From Rhizophagus sp. LPA8_4_AMF (taxonomy: Eukaryota; Glomeromycota; Glomeromycetes; Glomerales; Glomeraceae), in the NCBI GenBank assembly GCA_021464525.1, contig JADRCO010000274.1:1-39634 (forward strand): a stretch of DNA of 39,634 nt, read 5' to 3'. A program made the translations under genes and the position numbers. The notes beneath the pieces were generated by a model. It worked only from the letters and a program-made list of their open reading frames with translations. It did not search any database and had not been told where the DNA came from. Below, piece after piece: positions 10,583 through 23,100 of this stretch (position 1 is its first letter; each line of letters opens with the position of its first letter).

Positions 10583-11062
10583 AACCGAATGACTTAATTA
10601 ACAGTAAAAATAAATAAAAAAGTTTCAAAATCTTATGTCAATATTTCTAATTCGGATATATTAAATGCATGTTAAACATGTGACCGAAAATTTTTTGTCA
10701 CTCTTTACTTAGAATAGTAAAATGTGCCTTAATTTTTTTTTTTGAATTAGGGGTAAATAGCACGCGGTTTAATTTTTTAATAATATAAATATTTTTTATT
10801 TTCTTTCTCCGTTAAAAATTAAATACATGTATCTTTAGAATTTTTTTTTTATTATTTATATATAATTTTTTCATTAAATAATGAATTATTTTTTTCGATA
10901 ATTGATAATAGTATATATGTGATAAATTCTCGTTATAATTTCACTATTCAATTCGCGTCTTCAATTTTTATAAGTATCCATTGACCATATCTAAGGATAA
11001 TAATTAATTAACAGAATTATTAAATCCAAATTGAATTAGTGAAAGATAATAAGTAATTGATA
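10583..11062. promoter_or_regulatory. Divergent promoter region, CWF19 / I-BAR gene
   Basis: 480 bp separate the two start codons, which point away from each other, so both promoters must lie here. The stretch is AT-rich with poly-T/poly-A tracts, which often exclude nucleosomes in fungi. No confident TATA box or named factor site was identified. Confidence 0.5.
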
Positions 11063-14017
11063 ATGGCAAAACCTCAAGCTAAAAGGAGATTTTCATTCTT
11101 CAGTTCTACACAAAAATCTCCACCATTATCACCACAAAATTTATATAGTAATACATCATCGTATTTTCTATCACAAGAAATACGTGATGATAATAATCCA
11201 ACAATAGATGATATACGTATATCAATTGAAAATTTAGAAAAACTCGTTTTGGCTGCTGATGAATATAGAGATTGTGTAAATAAATTAAGTAAAATCTCTA
11301 AAAATTTTAGTAAATGTTTAAAAGATTATAGTAATTGTAAGGGAATTGATAAATCTTATGGTATGTTTTACATAAATAACAATTTTATAATTTCATATAT
11401 TAAGATTAAATCGTCACACCTTATTCCTTTTTTTTTAAAGTTCAATGCATTCGGTTTACATCGCAATTTTATGAAAATCACGCGGAAATTCAAGCTAAAT
11501 TGGTGCGCCGTATTTTTTTTAACAATGTTTACTATTATACATTTTTTTATTCTATAAAAAGAAATTAATAAGTTTATATATAACTGATATATATACATTC
11601 AATTAGAACAAGGCTTTACAAAAAGAGTTTGAGACATTACAAAAATTCTGGGATAGGTATTCTAAAAAAGTTGAGGTAAGTAAATTTCAAATTCTACAAC
11701 AAATGCTAACAACTACAACAATAATGATAATTTCATTTATTGTAGAAAGATGAAAAGGCTCATAATGATTATGTCGGAGATTTAGACAAGCAAATAAAGA
11801 AAATTAGTAAAGATCATGAAAAGAAGAGTAAAAAAGAAAATAAATACGCTTTAGATTCTCACGATGTAAGTCTATTCAATGTGTTTTAGGTCCAGAAAAT
11901 TTCAGATTTTCTAAATCCAATTTTCCTGTTTTGACATATAAAAAGAAATATATTGCTTCATTGACTTCCATTGGTTCAGATATTGCACGTGCACGAACAG
12001 AATACGCTGAAGAAGTAATGAGAAGAGAAAAACATACTCATTCTGTAATATCACAAGTTGTTTGTAGATTTATTGAAGGTCAATTCGCTTCATTTAATGA
12101 TTCATTAAAGAAATGCGGACCAAGTATTACAAAAGTAAAAGAATGGGCATCCTTTGCTGGACAAGACTCATGTATTCCTTCACAGTTAAATCTTGATAGC
12201 TTTTTAGAAATGCAAATTATGACTGAAAGTGATAATAGTAATGATGAATTAGTATCTTCTGAAAAACAACCACTAAAATCTCCAAATAAAATATCACAGT
12301 CTATAGCTTCAATTTCAGAATTGCAAAAAGCTGTTATGAATAATAAAATACAAGAAACTGAACCATTAACAGAAGAATGTGAAAAGATAAAAGAAAATTT
12401 ATCACCTCAAATTCCAATTACGTCAATTTCAGAAAAATCTTCAGAAGATCATGATTTTTCAATATCTGTAGAAACCACCACTACTACTGTTGTAACTAAT
12501 GTTAGTAAAAACACAAAAAATAGATCGACCATTTCTTCTGTGCCTCCGATTATTACTGCAACTACCGTAATTAATCCTCCAATTTCATCTACAAATGTCC
12601 CCAATTCAAAAGAAAAGCCATCTTCAACAAAAAATAAGCCATTGTCGCCAAATTTACTTTCTAGTTTGTCAATAGGTATTCACGATGGTGACAATCCATT
12701 TTTTAGAGACGACGGCAGCAAAAAAATAACAGAAATGACGGATTTGACGGAGGATGAGGAAACAAAGCAAATTGAAACAATAATGATGATTGATAATCAA
12801 GGAAGTTCCATTAATAATGATGAAAAAGAAAGTTCTATAAAACTTGAAGAAAATAATATAATTTCATTAACACCACCGCCAATTTATGATAGATCACGAG
12901 ATATTACTAAAAATGATAGATGGTCATCAAAAAAAGATCAATTAAAGAATGAAGACGAAATAAATAGTTTTCCAGTAAAAAACACGTTTCGTTTATCATT
13001 TATTGAAAATAATCCTGAAAATGGAGTTAATAAATCCATAGATAAAGATAATTCAAACGAATGTAATGATGATGAATCTCATAATATTGGTGATAAAAGA
13101 ATGGTGATCGAAAAAGAAATTCGTCCTACATCAAGTTTATCAAGTTTTGAAACACAAAGACTTGTAAATTCTTTTCCTATCGATCTTCCTGTAAGGTCAA
13201 TACCACAAAACTGTCAGCAAAAGCCAGGATTTTGTGAGGATAATTCAGAAAGATATAATTGTGATCATGATCAGATAACAAATAATAATAAAGAGACGAT
13301 TCTTCATCAACATTCAGTCTGTAGGGAACTTGAAAATAAAGGCATGCGAGATGAATCTTATGTGACATATCCACCAACTTCGACAAAATCCTATAGTGAT
13401 AAGTCACCACAGAGGCAATATAACATTAATCCTAGGAGAGCATACACAGAATATCCTTTACCTAATAGACTTTCAGTTGCAGATATACGTGATCGTTTAT
13501 TATCATCATTGAATGCAAACGAAAGAATATTGGTAAGGATATCTTTTAAGCCTTACCATAATTAAACAAAAAAAAATAACCCTTTTTTTTTTTAGTCAAC
13601 ACGCTCAACACATGATTTACCGAAACCAAAGCAAGGTTATGTAAATGAAGTAAAATCAAAATTTGGAGGCATGAATAATTCGATAAACAATAACAATATT
13701 ACTGTAATACCAAGATCTACTAGCTTCAAGGATGATATGGTAGGATTTGTTTTAAAAAAAATATATATATTTATTTATCTACTATTCATCTAACAATGTT
13801 TTTTCTTTTATAGTATCCCGACCAAATCGAAAGTTCAAAAGAAATTAATTCAGAATCTTCCAGTCAGTCTATAGTTGACGAACAATGTAATTGTCATAAT
13901 TGCCAAGAAATTAGAAGAGTTATGAATATGAATGATGCAAGAAATCGTAATCATCATTTAAAAGATTCATTTTTATCCGAAGATGATTTAACAACCTTTG
14001 GAAGAAATAATTATTAA
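11063..14017 (+). CDS. I-BAR (IMD/Ivy1-like) domain protein with long disordered tail
   Basis: Six exons (11063-11360, 11626-11675, 11746-11865, 11946-13532, 13596-13739, 13814-14017) encode 800 aa. Residues about 50-250 are helical and charged: a LEKLVLAADEY helix, a FETLQKFW segment, then Lys/Glu-rich coiled coil and an RARTEYAEEVMRRE helix. This layout matches fungal IMD/I-BAR proteins such as yeast Ivy1, which bind phospholipids and the Rab Ypt7 at the vacuole. A membrane-curvature role is inferred. The remaining 550 residues are Ser/Thr/Asn-rich and disordered, with Pro patches. The last exon carries a C-x-C-x-x-C cluster (CNCHNC) that could bind metal. Acceptors of exons 2 and 4 end in AAAAAG and were chosen because only they restore phase; the first junction is the least certain. 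The domain call rests on pattern, not alignment. Confidence 0.65.
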
Positions 14018-14820
14018 AATATATACATATGTGTTATATAGCTAAATGATGCAGATTATTTATTTAATACATGAGTATTATTTTATTATGTGGATTAAAA
14101 ATAAACTACTTATTAATTATTATTCTATAATTTTTCTAATAAATAACATATTTATTGAAAATGCAAAAAAAATATTAAGTAAAATTATTTTTTGAATCAA
14201 AAGAAAGAATTTATTAAGAATCTTAAATTTGCGCGAATAAAATTGCATTATAATAGCCTTGATTTAGTAAATTCTAACGATAAATATAAATGATAAGGAG
14301 GAGCGTTCTGAAAGATTCATATCTATTGAGTTCATTAAAGTTCAAATCAATAATATGCTCACTAACGTAATTAATCAATTTTTTTTTTATTTTCGTTTTG
14401 TTCTTATTTTTTTACAATTAAACGTACTCATCTATTTGATTTATTTGGTATGTTGGTAAATATTAATTGACAATTATTAGTTTTCATCTGAGGTATGCAA
14501 TAAGTTTAATATAAAATTTGCATATGGACGGTATGCAGATTTTTCTTTTTTAGATAATTCCAGGCGGCATTATGTAATTCTAGCCTTGAATAGTAAAAGA
14601 GAGCCGATCTGGTCGTATTATAGAATTTAATAAATCATTTCTCTATTATATATTATTTTGCGGATATCTATGATAACTAACTAATTCTTCTGTATTTTAC
14701 CTTGCTATCAAAATCAATTACATTTCAAATAAAATTTTGTTAATAATGTGAAGTTTATAAACATTGATATTTTAGACTAAAATATACGTATAGGCATATA
14801 GTGATCTTTTACTTCAGTTT
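14018..14820. other. Intergenic region, nothing recognised
   Basis: AT-rich sequence after the I-BAR gene. It may contain the decayed promoter and 5' end of the pseudogene that follows, but no coding segment before about 14821 could be supported. Confidence 0.5.
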
Positions 14821-16271
14821 CCTATTAATATACAGTATTATCGATGGGTGGCTTGTCTTGTGCAATCTTTAACTCACATTGTTTTTCCAAAATATCAAAA
14901 ATCAACCGGTTCTGCAAGCAGTTCTGGCATTATGACGTAAGATGATTTAGTACTGCAACTAGAGTTTTCTAATTTTTTTCTTACTTGTTTTACTTTAGTA
15001 ATGTCCGTATTGTTGTGGTTCAAAAACAATCACCGGAATTAAATTATTATCGTAATCTATGGTGGAGAAATGGTGAATTCAGCTCAAAGTCAAGTACTCA
15101 AGTGGGAGGAAGTAACGTAAGTCCTTTTCCTACTTGACATTTTTGAGCTAGTAAATTACTAAACTACTATTTAATTTTTGCATATTAAAGCTTCCGCACG
15201 TACTTGTTGAAGATGTCTCTTTAAAAACAAAATATATAAAAGGAAATAAACAGGGGCAGTTTAATTCAAAAAGGAAATTATGTCGTAGTGGATGGATGTA
15301 AATGTTGCATGGGTTACGGAATATGAACTACGCACCGATAAATTTAATGTTCACGGTATGTGGAAGAGGAAAGACAATAAAGTAATGATTTACGAATTCC
15401 CTTCCAAACCTCATGAAACTCGATTATTAAGGAATCCAGAGAAAGTTGGAGAAATGCAAACCGCACTGATGTGAGTATTATTGATTCAGGAGCTACTCGT
15501 AAGCATCAATTATTAATTACTATCAGTCTTATTATATGGTATAATCTTCTTTCTTAAGGAACTCGCGCTGCGGCAAAGAAGCCGATATATCATTTCGCCC
15601 AATGAAAGGGCGAGTTCTGGTACCGACCGGCAGAGATGGAGAGGTACTTTTGTTTTTTCTATTGATTTTGAGCATTTTAGCATCAAATTTTTATATTTTC
15701 ATGATTTAAAAGAGAATCCTGGCCGAATATCGTAGTGGAAGTCGCGTATACTGAATACAGATCACTTCTTAGAGGAAGTAAAGGAATACTGTATTGATTA
15801 CCAGATATGAGCCGCACACATGACGCAATTGTAATTAAGAATGACAAGGTTCCTGATAGTGAAACACCTTCACGCTTGCAAGTAAGTTGTATAAATTAGG
15901 TGTCTCATTGTTTGATATCATTCTAAAGAATTTAACTTACGTAGGTGTAGCACTTTGTGTCGCTGACAGGAGAACACCAATCTAAGCTCGAACTCATGTA
16001 ATGTTGCAATAGGAGTATTTATTTTTCTACCGTCTTTTCAAATTCTTAATGTGGATGGTTTATTATTAGTTTGAATTCGTCACTTTTGATGGAGCAAACC
16101 CACCGCAACGAGCTGAACATTTTACCGGGCACATGCCTCATTAATATTGATTTAAATTGTCTCTGCTATCAAGTGTACTCTGGTGTTCAAATTCCGCAAA
16201 ATCTTTCTAATCCCATTGTACTGAATTTCTACTATGTTCGAGAAGAATTTTTCCGTGCATATAGAGTATAA
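14821..16271 (+). pseudogene. Decayed multi-exon gene, PD-(D/E)XK/Uma2-like family
   Basis: Exon-like blocks with plausible splice borders follow each other: about 14821-14936, 14999-15116, from 15191, to about 15472, around 15560-15641, 15712-15880, and the end at 16271. Translated blocks read like one protein family. They include RWVACLVQSLTHIVFPKYQK, then LNYYRNLWWRNGEF, then RCGKEADISFRP with a following LVPTGRDGE, then WPNIVVEVAYTE, and a C-terminus with VQIPQNLSNPIVLNF. The W-P-N-I-V-V-E-V block resembles the PD-(D/E)XK core of Uma2-type restriction-endonuclease-like proteins. Families of this kind appear to be expanded in Rhizophagus; that is my recollection, not a search. The reading frame is interrupted in several places, so no functional product is expected. 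The pseudogene is somewhat richer in GC than its surroundings. Family assignment is moderate. Confidence 0.6.
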
Positions 16272-17107
16272 TATAAGGAGAGATTTATTCTTACAAAAGA
16301 GAGTGAAATTCCCAACTAAAAATACCAATCATAAACCTTAGTTTAATTAATACTGCAAGAGAATAAAAGGCATCTCACACATCTATTATTATCTAAATGC
16401 ATTTCATCATCTGATTCTTTACACTCTTCAACAGCTACAGTATATATAATTACCATGGTGTTTGTAATATGATATTGTTAGTTAACTATATACAAAGCTG
16501 CAAATCACTATTAAATGCGATAAACCAACATGAGTAATTTTTGTAACCTTGCTATGACAAAGCGTGCTAGTAAGATTTTAATTAATTACTGAATAAACTC
16601 GCTAACTATACAGTATATCCACAAAATAATAGCCGAAAGTCACTTCACTAAGGTACTAAGCATTTTTGCCTACATTGGCTTTATCTCATACGTAAACATG
16701 TTCGTATTATTACATTGTATGGTCTCGAATTTTTAACCTCTAGCATCGTCCAGAAGGTCTATTATGTAAATCACGCCAATTTCCGATTTTTTTTTAATTT
16801 GCCAGAATTACATTTGGCACTTTAGTGGAGTTAGCATTTCAGATTCTCAATGACTTAATAGTAAGGCAGAATTAATACTTTGATAAGTATTTAATCTTAA
16901 AATTTTCAATAAATATTAGTCAAAATGAGCATTATTTCATTTAGGCTGCTTGTATTCCTCGCGAATAGCCATAGCTGCATATGAGAAAGAGTGACGTGAT
17001 TAAATAACAAACACGACTATTGTGTCCCGATAAGATGTGATACAACATCTCGACGATGATCGGCGGCTAGATGTTAGAAAAAACGGTCAAGATTTAATAA
17101 ATTAATA
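16272..17107. other. Intergenic region upstream of the THADA gene
   Basis: No gene is recognised. The last 150 bases before the ATG at 17108 contain several CG dinucleotides (CGACGATGATCGGCGG around 17050), unusual for the window. They may belong to the THADA promoter. No TATA-like sequence stands out. Confidence 0.45.
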
Positions 17108-20100
17108 ATGGTTTTTTTAGATAAAAGTAAAAGAGCTCCTAAAACACCAATACCTATTGATCAATCATGGGTTAATATCTTACAATGCTATCTTTCTGAT
17201 CATCCTTCAGAAGAATTACATGAAAGTATTCAAAAGGTTAAAGATTTATTATACGATAAAGAAGCAACATGGGAAAAGCAAAGTCAATATATAAAATCCG
17301 TGGGTGAGTATTAGTTTTGAAAAGTTATTTAATTTTAATTTGCACTAAATCATTTATTATAAATTAGGAAAGTCTTTACCATCAAAAAAAAATAATTCTG
17401 AACAACTATCTACATTATCATCACACTTTATAAATCAAATTGAATCAATCCTTGAGCCTATAATATCAGGAATATATTTTTCTTCAATAACAACTTTAAC
17501 AAACCGAATTTGTATCCCTATACTCGATTCATGTTATATGATATCAAATAGAAATTCATTTTGTAATTCCTCAATTCAGGATCAAACAAATAATAAAGAA
17601 AATAAAATGATTAAAGAGTTCGAACAAGAATATTCTCGTTATATCACTCTTGATAATTATACCACTCATTTATTCAGTCAAAAAGGCATGTCAATCTACA
17701 TCACTTTAGATTTTCCATTAGGATTTTCAACCGTAGAAAAAAAGTTATTCGAAACTCTTCAATTTTTTAATGAATGTTTGTCATTAATTATTCAAAATGT
17801 TAACAGGGAAAATGAACAAAAGACGAAATCATCACCAGATCCATTATCGCTCGCTAAGCACATGCATGATGCGCAACACGTGATTAAAACTTTATTAGCT
17901 TTGCTCACTAGATTTGATCAAAATTTGAGACCTCAATTTGAATCTGTTAGGAATGTTTTTGCTAGTGATTACAATATCAACAATGACATAGAGGAAGTTG
18001 TTAATAAATTGGTTCCCGATTTGTTTAATGAATGTTTGGTAATTTGCTCTGATAATAATTATATTAAGGATGTAAGGCAGTTGGCTGGAATGACTATGGC
18101 AGCAACTTTGAATTTATTGGGCTCATCACAATTTGTCAGTGAACAAGTCATGGTCATGTTTTTTGCCTCTTTAAATAATGAAGAAAATCAACGTGATTCG
18201 GAGTTTATGGATCATTTGGGTGTTAAAATACCAGCTATCTTATTCAAGGAATCTGAATGGAATGGTGGTGACCCTCTAATGTTGCCAATTTGTCGTGGTT
18301 TATTATCAAATTTGGATAGAAAAGTTTTAATTTTCCCTTTATCTGGAAAATTTCAGTTTAAAATCTCAATATTAAGGTTTCTTTTATATACTCTTTTTTA
18401 CAAAAAAAAAGAAATGTATAACATGTGTCATGACTTTGACTTTTTTTTTTTTTATTTAGATCAAATGATTCAAATCCAAAAACTCTTCACCATATATTAT
18501 TTCTAAGCATAGCAAATTTTTGTGATAATGCTCTGAATTCACAAACAAAAGTTTTAGCATTTGAAACTATGGGATTATGGCTTCAGGAAACAGAAAATAC
18601 TCTAAGAGATGATGAGGCTAGTAAACTTATTTATAACAATAATAATTCAATACTTAATTCGCAAGTTTTAGAAAAATTGATGTCATACGTATTGGACAAC
18701 TGGGAAGATCCTGTAGATGCTATTCAGTTTAAGGTAATTACAGCATTTCAATTATCCTTTTACAGTAATAATGTAATGTAGCCTTTATTATTAATAGGTG
18801 AAGACAATATTTGAGAAATTACTGGATATTATAAGCCTACTTAAGCAATCTGCAGAATTTTACAATGATTATCTTGTAAATTTACTCAACCAATTATTAA
18901 TGATGGATCAATATCGCAAAGTGAAATATTCTTTACTATTGTTGTTATTACCTAGAGTTGGAACGGTTAAAATCTTATCAATTCAACCAAAGTTTGTTTC
19001 CAAGACATTGGAAGTATTACATAATCTAGTTATCGCACCACGAGCTTCCGCGATGATGGCATCTTTTCTTGAATTACGTCTAGAAGAATTATTTACTTCC
19101 GAGTTCCGAGATATTACTATTAAAAAGGATGAGAAACGTGAGGCAATAGTAAACGAATGGATTGATCTATGGTTGGCACCCATCTGTCAAGGTCTTTCCT
19201 CAAGTGATGATATTCTTCGCAAAAATATTGGTGCATTCATTCTTCAACCATTGTTTAAGGCAAACTCATCATCATTTTGGAGAATTATTGATATTCTGCA
19301 AAATAATAAGCGTGGAAACGAATTTATAAATAATGAACGATATAGATTAAACGCACTAATAATGGTCTTAAAAGTGGGTAGATCACTGGATTTTGTTGAC
19401 GGAAACGTGTTCATTGAAAGTAAGAAAGGTACATAAATTTATTAGTTTAAAATTTTCTCTTGATTATGTTATTTAATTTATATTCTTTAGATTCTATTGA
19501 TACGAATTGTAAGAATATTCGATTACAACTTCTTCGTGACGCAATTTACCATTTGGATTTAAATCTTCGAATTGATGTGCTTGGTTTAATATGTGAATCA
19601 AGAAAATTAACGGGTGAAATCACATCAACTGAGCTTGCGCTGCTTAAATCCTTTTTCCAATTAAACCTGAATTCAACATCACCAGAATTTAGGCAAAAAC
19701 TATTTGGTCACTTGAACAAATTCTTCGCAAAACTTAGAGGCAATTTATATAGTCAATGGAAAAATTATCAATCTCATATGAAATATATGGAGCATAAGGA
19801 TTCGAAAGCAGGAGATGCACTTTCAGATTCACGTCAAATAAAACAAAAGATTGATAATACTCGGAGTTTTTTGAATTGGCTAATAGACTTATTGGCAGCT
19901 TCGCTTTACCCTGGGGCATCATTTCAAAGAGTTTCAAGTGCGCTTAGGACATTCGTTATATTAATTAAAACATTTGGCATCGAAAATACTCCATTGCCTG
20001 AAGGATTTGTAGCTCAACATTGCAGGACTCCCGAGTTTCCATTTCAATTATCACTTGCATCAGCAAGGAATACTAAATTAATCTTGCATTGTCTTATGAA

Positions 20101-23100
20101 TCCTTTTGATGAGAATCGTACTTTAGCTTATGAAATTCTTCAGGAGTTTCCTTCACCATTACCAGGTATAGAGTCAAAAGATAATGTTCAGAAAATTTTG
20201 TTTTGGGCATTACAATCTATGACAAGTACAAGAGCTGGTGAAAGTGATAGTGGTGCAATGATTTTTCGGTTAATTTTCTCCAAATATATCTTGAATTTAA
20301 ACCATGATCTTGATGTTGAAATTAAACAAAGTGAGCGATTGGAAGATTATAAAAAAGTTGATATTCCTTCGAGTAAGAATTATTATATATTCTTTTATAG
20401 TTTGTTAATCATTTTGATTTTAAATAATTAATTTATATTTTTACAGTTAATTTCACAAGAAAACTTTTTTCTCTATTAAAGAAGCAAATTAACATCGCTT
20501 CTGAGAATTTATTGCTTGCTTCACAAAAGTTTCCAATGCATGGAACTTTATTAGCATTACAATACATCTTTAAGGAATTGGATTATAATTCTTTAGAAGT
20601 AAAAAATAATCTTGAAGAATGGCGAGATACTCACAGTCATGCTATAAATCTGATTAATGAGGTTTGCCAGATAGTTTTAGAAGTTCTATCAAATCCTTCT
20701 CCAGAAGGAAATGTACCAGCATCATTTCAAGAAATGGATGAAATGATTGATGAATTGGTATTAAACTTGAATGAAGACCTTGACAGTGAGGAAGGAGGTC
20801 CAAAACATCAAGTCATTCTTAGTTGTTGTTGGAGAGCTGTGAAAGAGGCAAGGTAAGTAATTATTTCTTTTTTTTCGTGTCTTTATTTTATATAATATTA
20901 ATATTGCAAAATTTATAGTTCTCTTCTTGCCATAATTTTATCAAGAGCCCCAATATCTGTTAGCTTGGAAAACAATGTATGTAATCTGAATTCAAACAAT
21001 GCCACATAATTGTGATATTTAATTTTATGCATTTCATTAACTAGCTTCATTTTTTGTTTAGTTTTCTATACTTGATTACGAGAAAATACGTAAAGGTGGT
21101 GATCTGTTTCGGACACTTTTGACTTCGATACGTCATCGTGGAGCATTTTCTGCCGTTTATCCTGGTTATGTGGCTGTTTGTTCTCGACTTTTAAGTTCAT
21201 CACAAGTTAAATTTATAGGGTTGCCTAAAATATGGTTAGAGGTAAATTAAAAATGGTTAAAGTAATAAATGTATAAACATTAGTAACTCCCTTTGATATA
21301 AAAATCCACATATTAGGATAACATTAATAACATTATGGCCAATTCAGTCTCAATTACACGTAGAAGTGCTGGACTTCCATTATGTATTTTAGCTATTATC
21401 AGTGGCGAACCTAGCAACTGTAAAGTTCTGTTTCCTTGGACAATAAAAACTCTTATTGAGATAGGATCACAAGCTCCTTCAGACGATTTTGATCAAACCA
21501 TCGACTCACATCAGGTTCATGCTTTTAATATATTGAGATCAATTTTTATGGATGCTAAACTTGGAACCGATGTTCTACCATATGTTTCTGATGGATTTAT
21601 ATTAGCAATCGAAGGATTCTCTTCACCAAGGTTTTGTTAAATGATTGCGAAGTTCTTTATTGTTTCATATTAAATTAGACCTAAATATAAAATACAATTC
21701 CAGTTGGGCTGTTAGGAATTGCTCAGTCATGCTGTTTTCTACTTTATTACAAAGGACATTTGGTGTAAGAAAAACAAAAGATGAATATCATTCAATTAAT
21801 AAATTAACCAGAAGAGAATTCTTTTCAAGGTTTCCTCAACTTTATCCATTTTTGTTGGATGAACTAAAAATTGCTGTGGATCAATTGATTAAATCAACCA
21901 AAGTAATTATTCGATATTGTACTTTCTTTACAAATTTAAGTTCATGTTATATATTAATTTTTAATGTTTCTTGATAGGTATTTCAATCTACAGTTCACCC
22001 GGGTCTTTATCCTGTCCTTACTCTTTTATCAAGGCTTCACCCTTCTTTGATGGATGGTTCTAGTTCTGTACTGACTATGAATCCATTTGTATCATTGGTT
22101 TTATCTTGTTCTTCTTCACCCATTCACAAGGTATTTATATTTTTTGATTTGAGACAAATTTATAAAACCAATAAACCATTTTTAACATTTCATACCTTTA
22201 GACAAGGGAAATTGCAGCAAGAGCAATTGTTCCATTAATTCCATCAAATGATCTCATTGTAACTTGTTCTAAGTTAATAAATGAGAGCGTTATGTCTAAT
22301 CAAAATGAATTGCATGGAAGATTAGTTCAAGTTCAATATTTATTACGTGGACACTTAAGAAGCAACGTTGCTAATTTTGATATAATGAAAGGTAATTTAC
22401 ATGTTACGATGCTATGATTCAAATTTATAAATTTGGTCTTTTAATGTGTCTGATTTGAAAAATTCAGATTTTATAGTTAACATGGCTCCTATCTTCAAAT
22501 CGAAGATTTATTTTGCATTTAGAAATAATTCTTGTAATATTACAAGATATTTATATTTGGATATATTATATGAATTTGTAATTGATGGGAATTGGATATT
22601 TACTGAGCAAAATGAAGAAAAACGCCTAGGTAATTAGGATGTTGATTCATTAAGTAAAATTACTAAAATGCTTATATTAACTTTTGTCATTATATAATAG
22701 AAATAATAGTATTAATGGAAGATAATTTTTTTGAACTAAGACAGCTCATATTTGATATGTCCCTGTGTGATTTTTTTGATATGAGATCTATCAATAAAAA
22801 TCAAGATATATATGAAGTTGGTCATTATCTTGTACGTCAACAAATGGCAAGAATTATAATTAAGTCTCTTACTAGTCAAGATAATTCTGAACACTCTTCA
22901 ATAATTATTGATATTTTAAGCGATTCATACTATGAAGTGAGACTCGTCGGCTTAGAAATGCTTATCGCTTTTTTTAATTCAAATAATTACAGGGAAATTT
23001 GGTAAGTGCAAAATTAGGTTGTACTGAATATTCGGAATATGTAAACAAAACAATTAAAGTTTTTCCTAATTATTATTTTAATTTATAGCATTGACAAACT

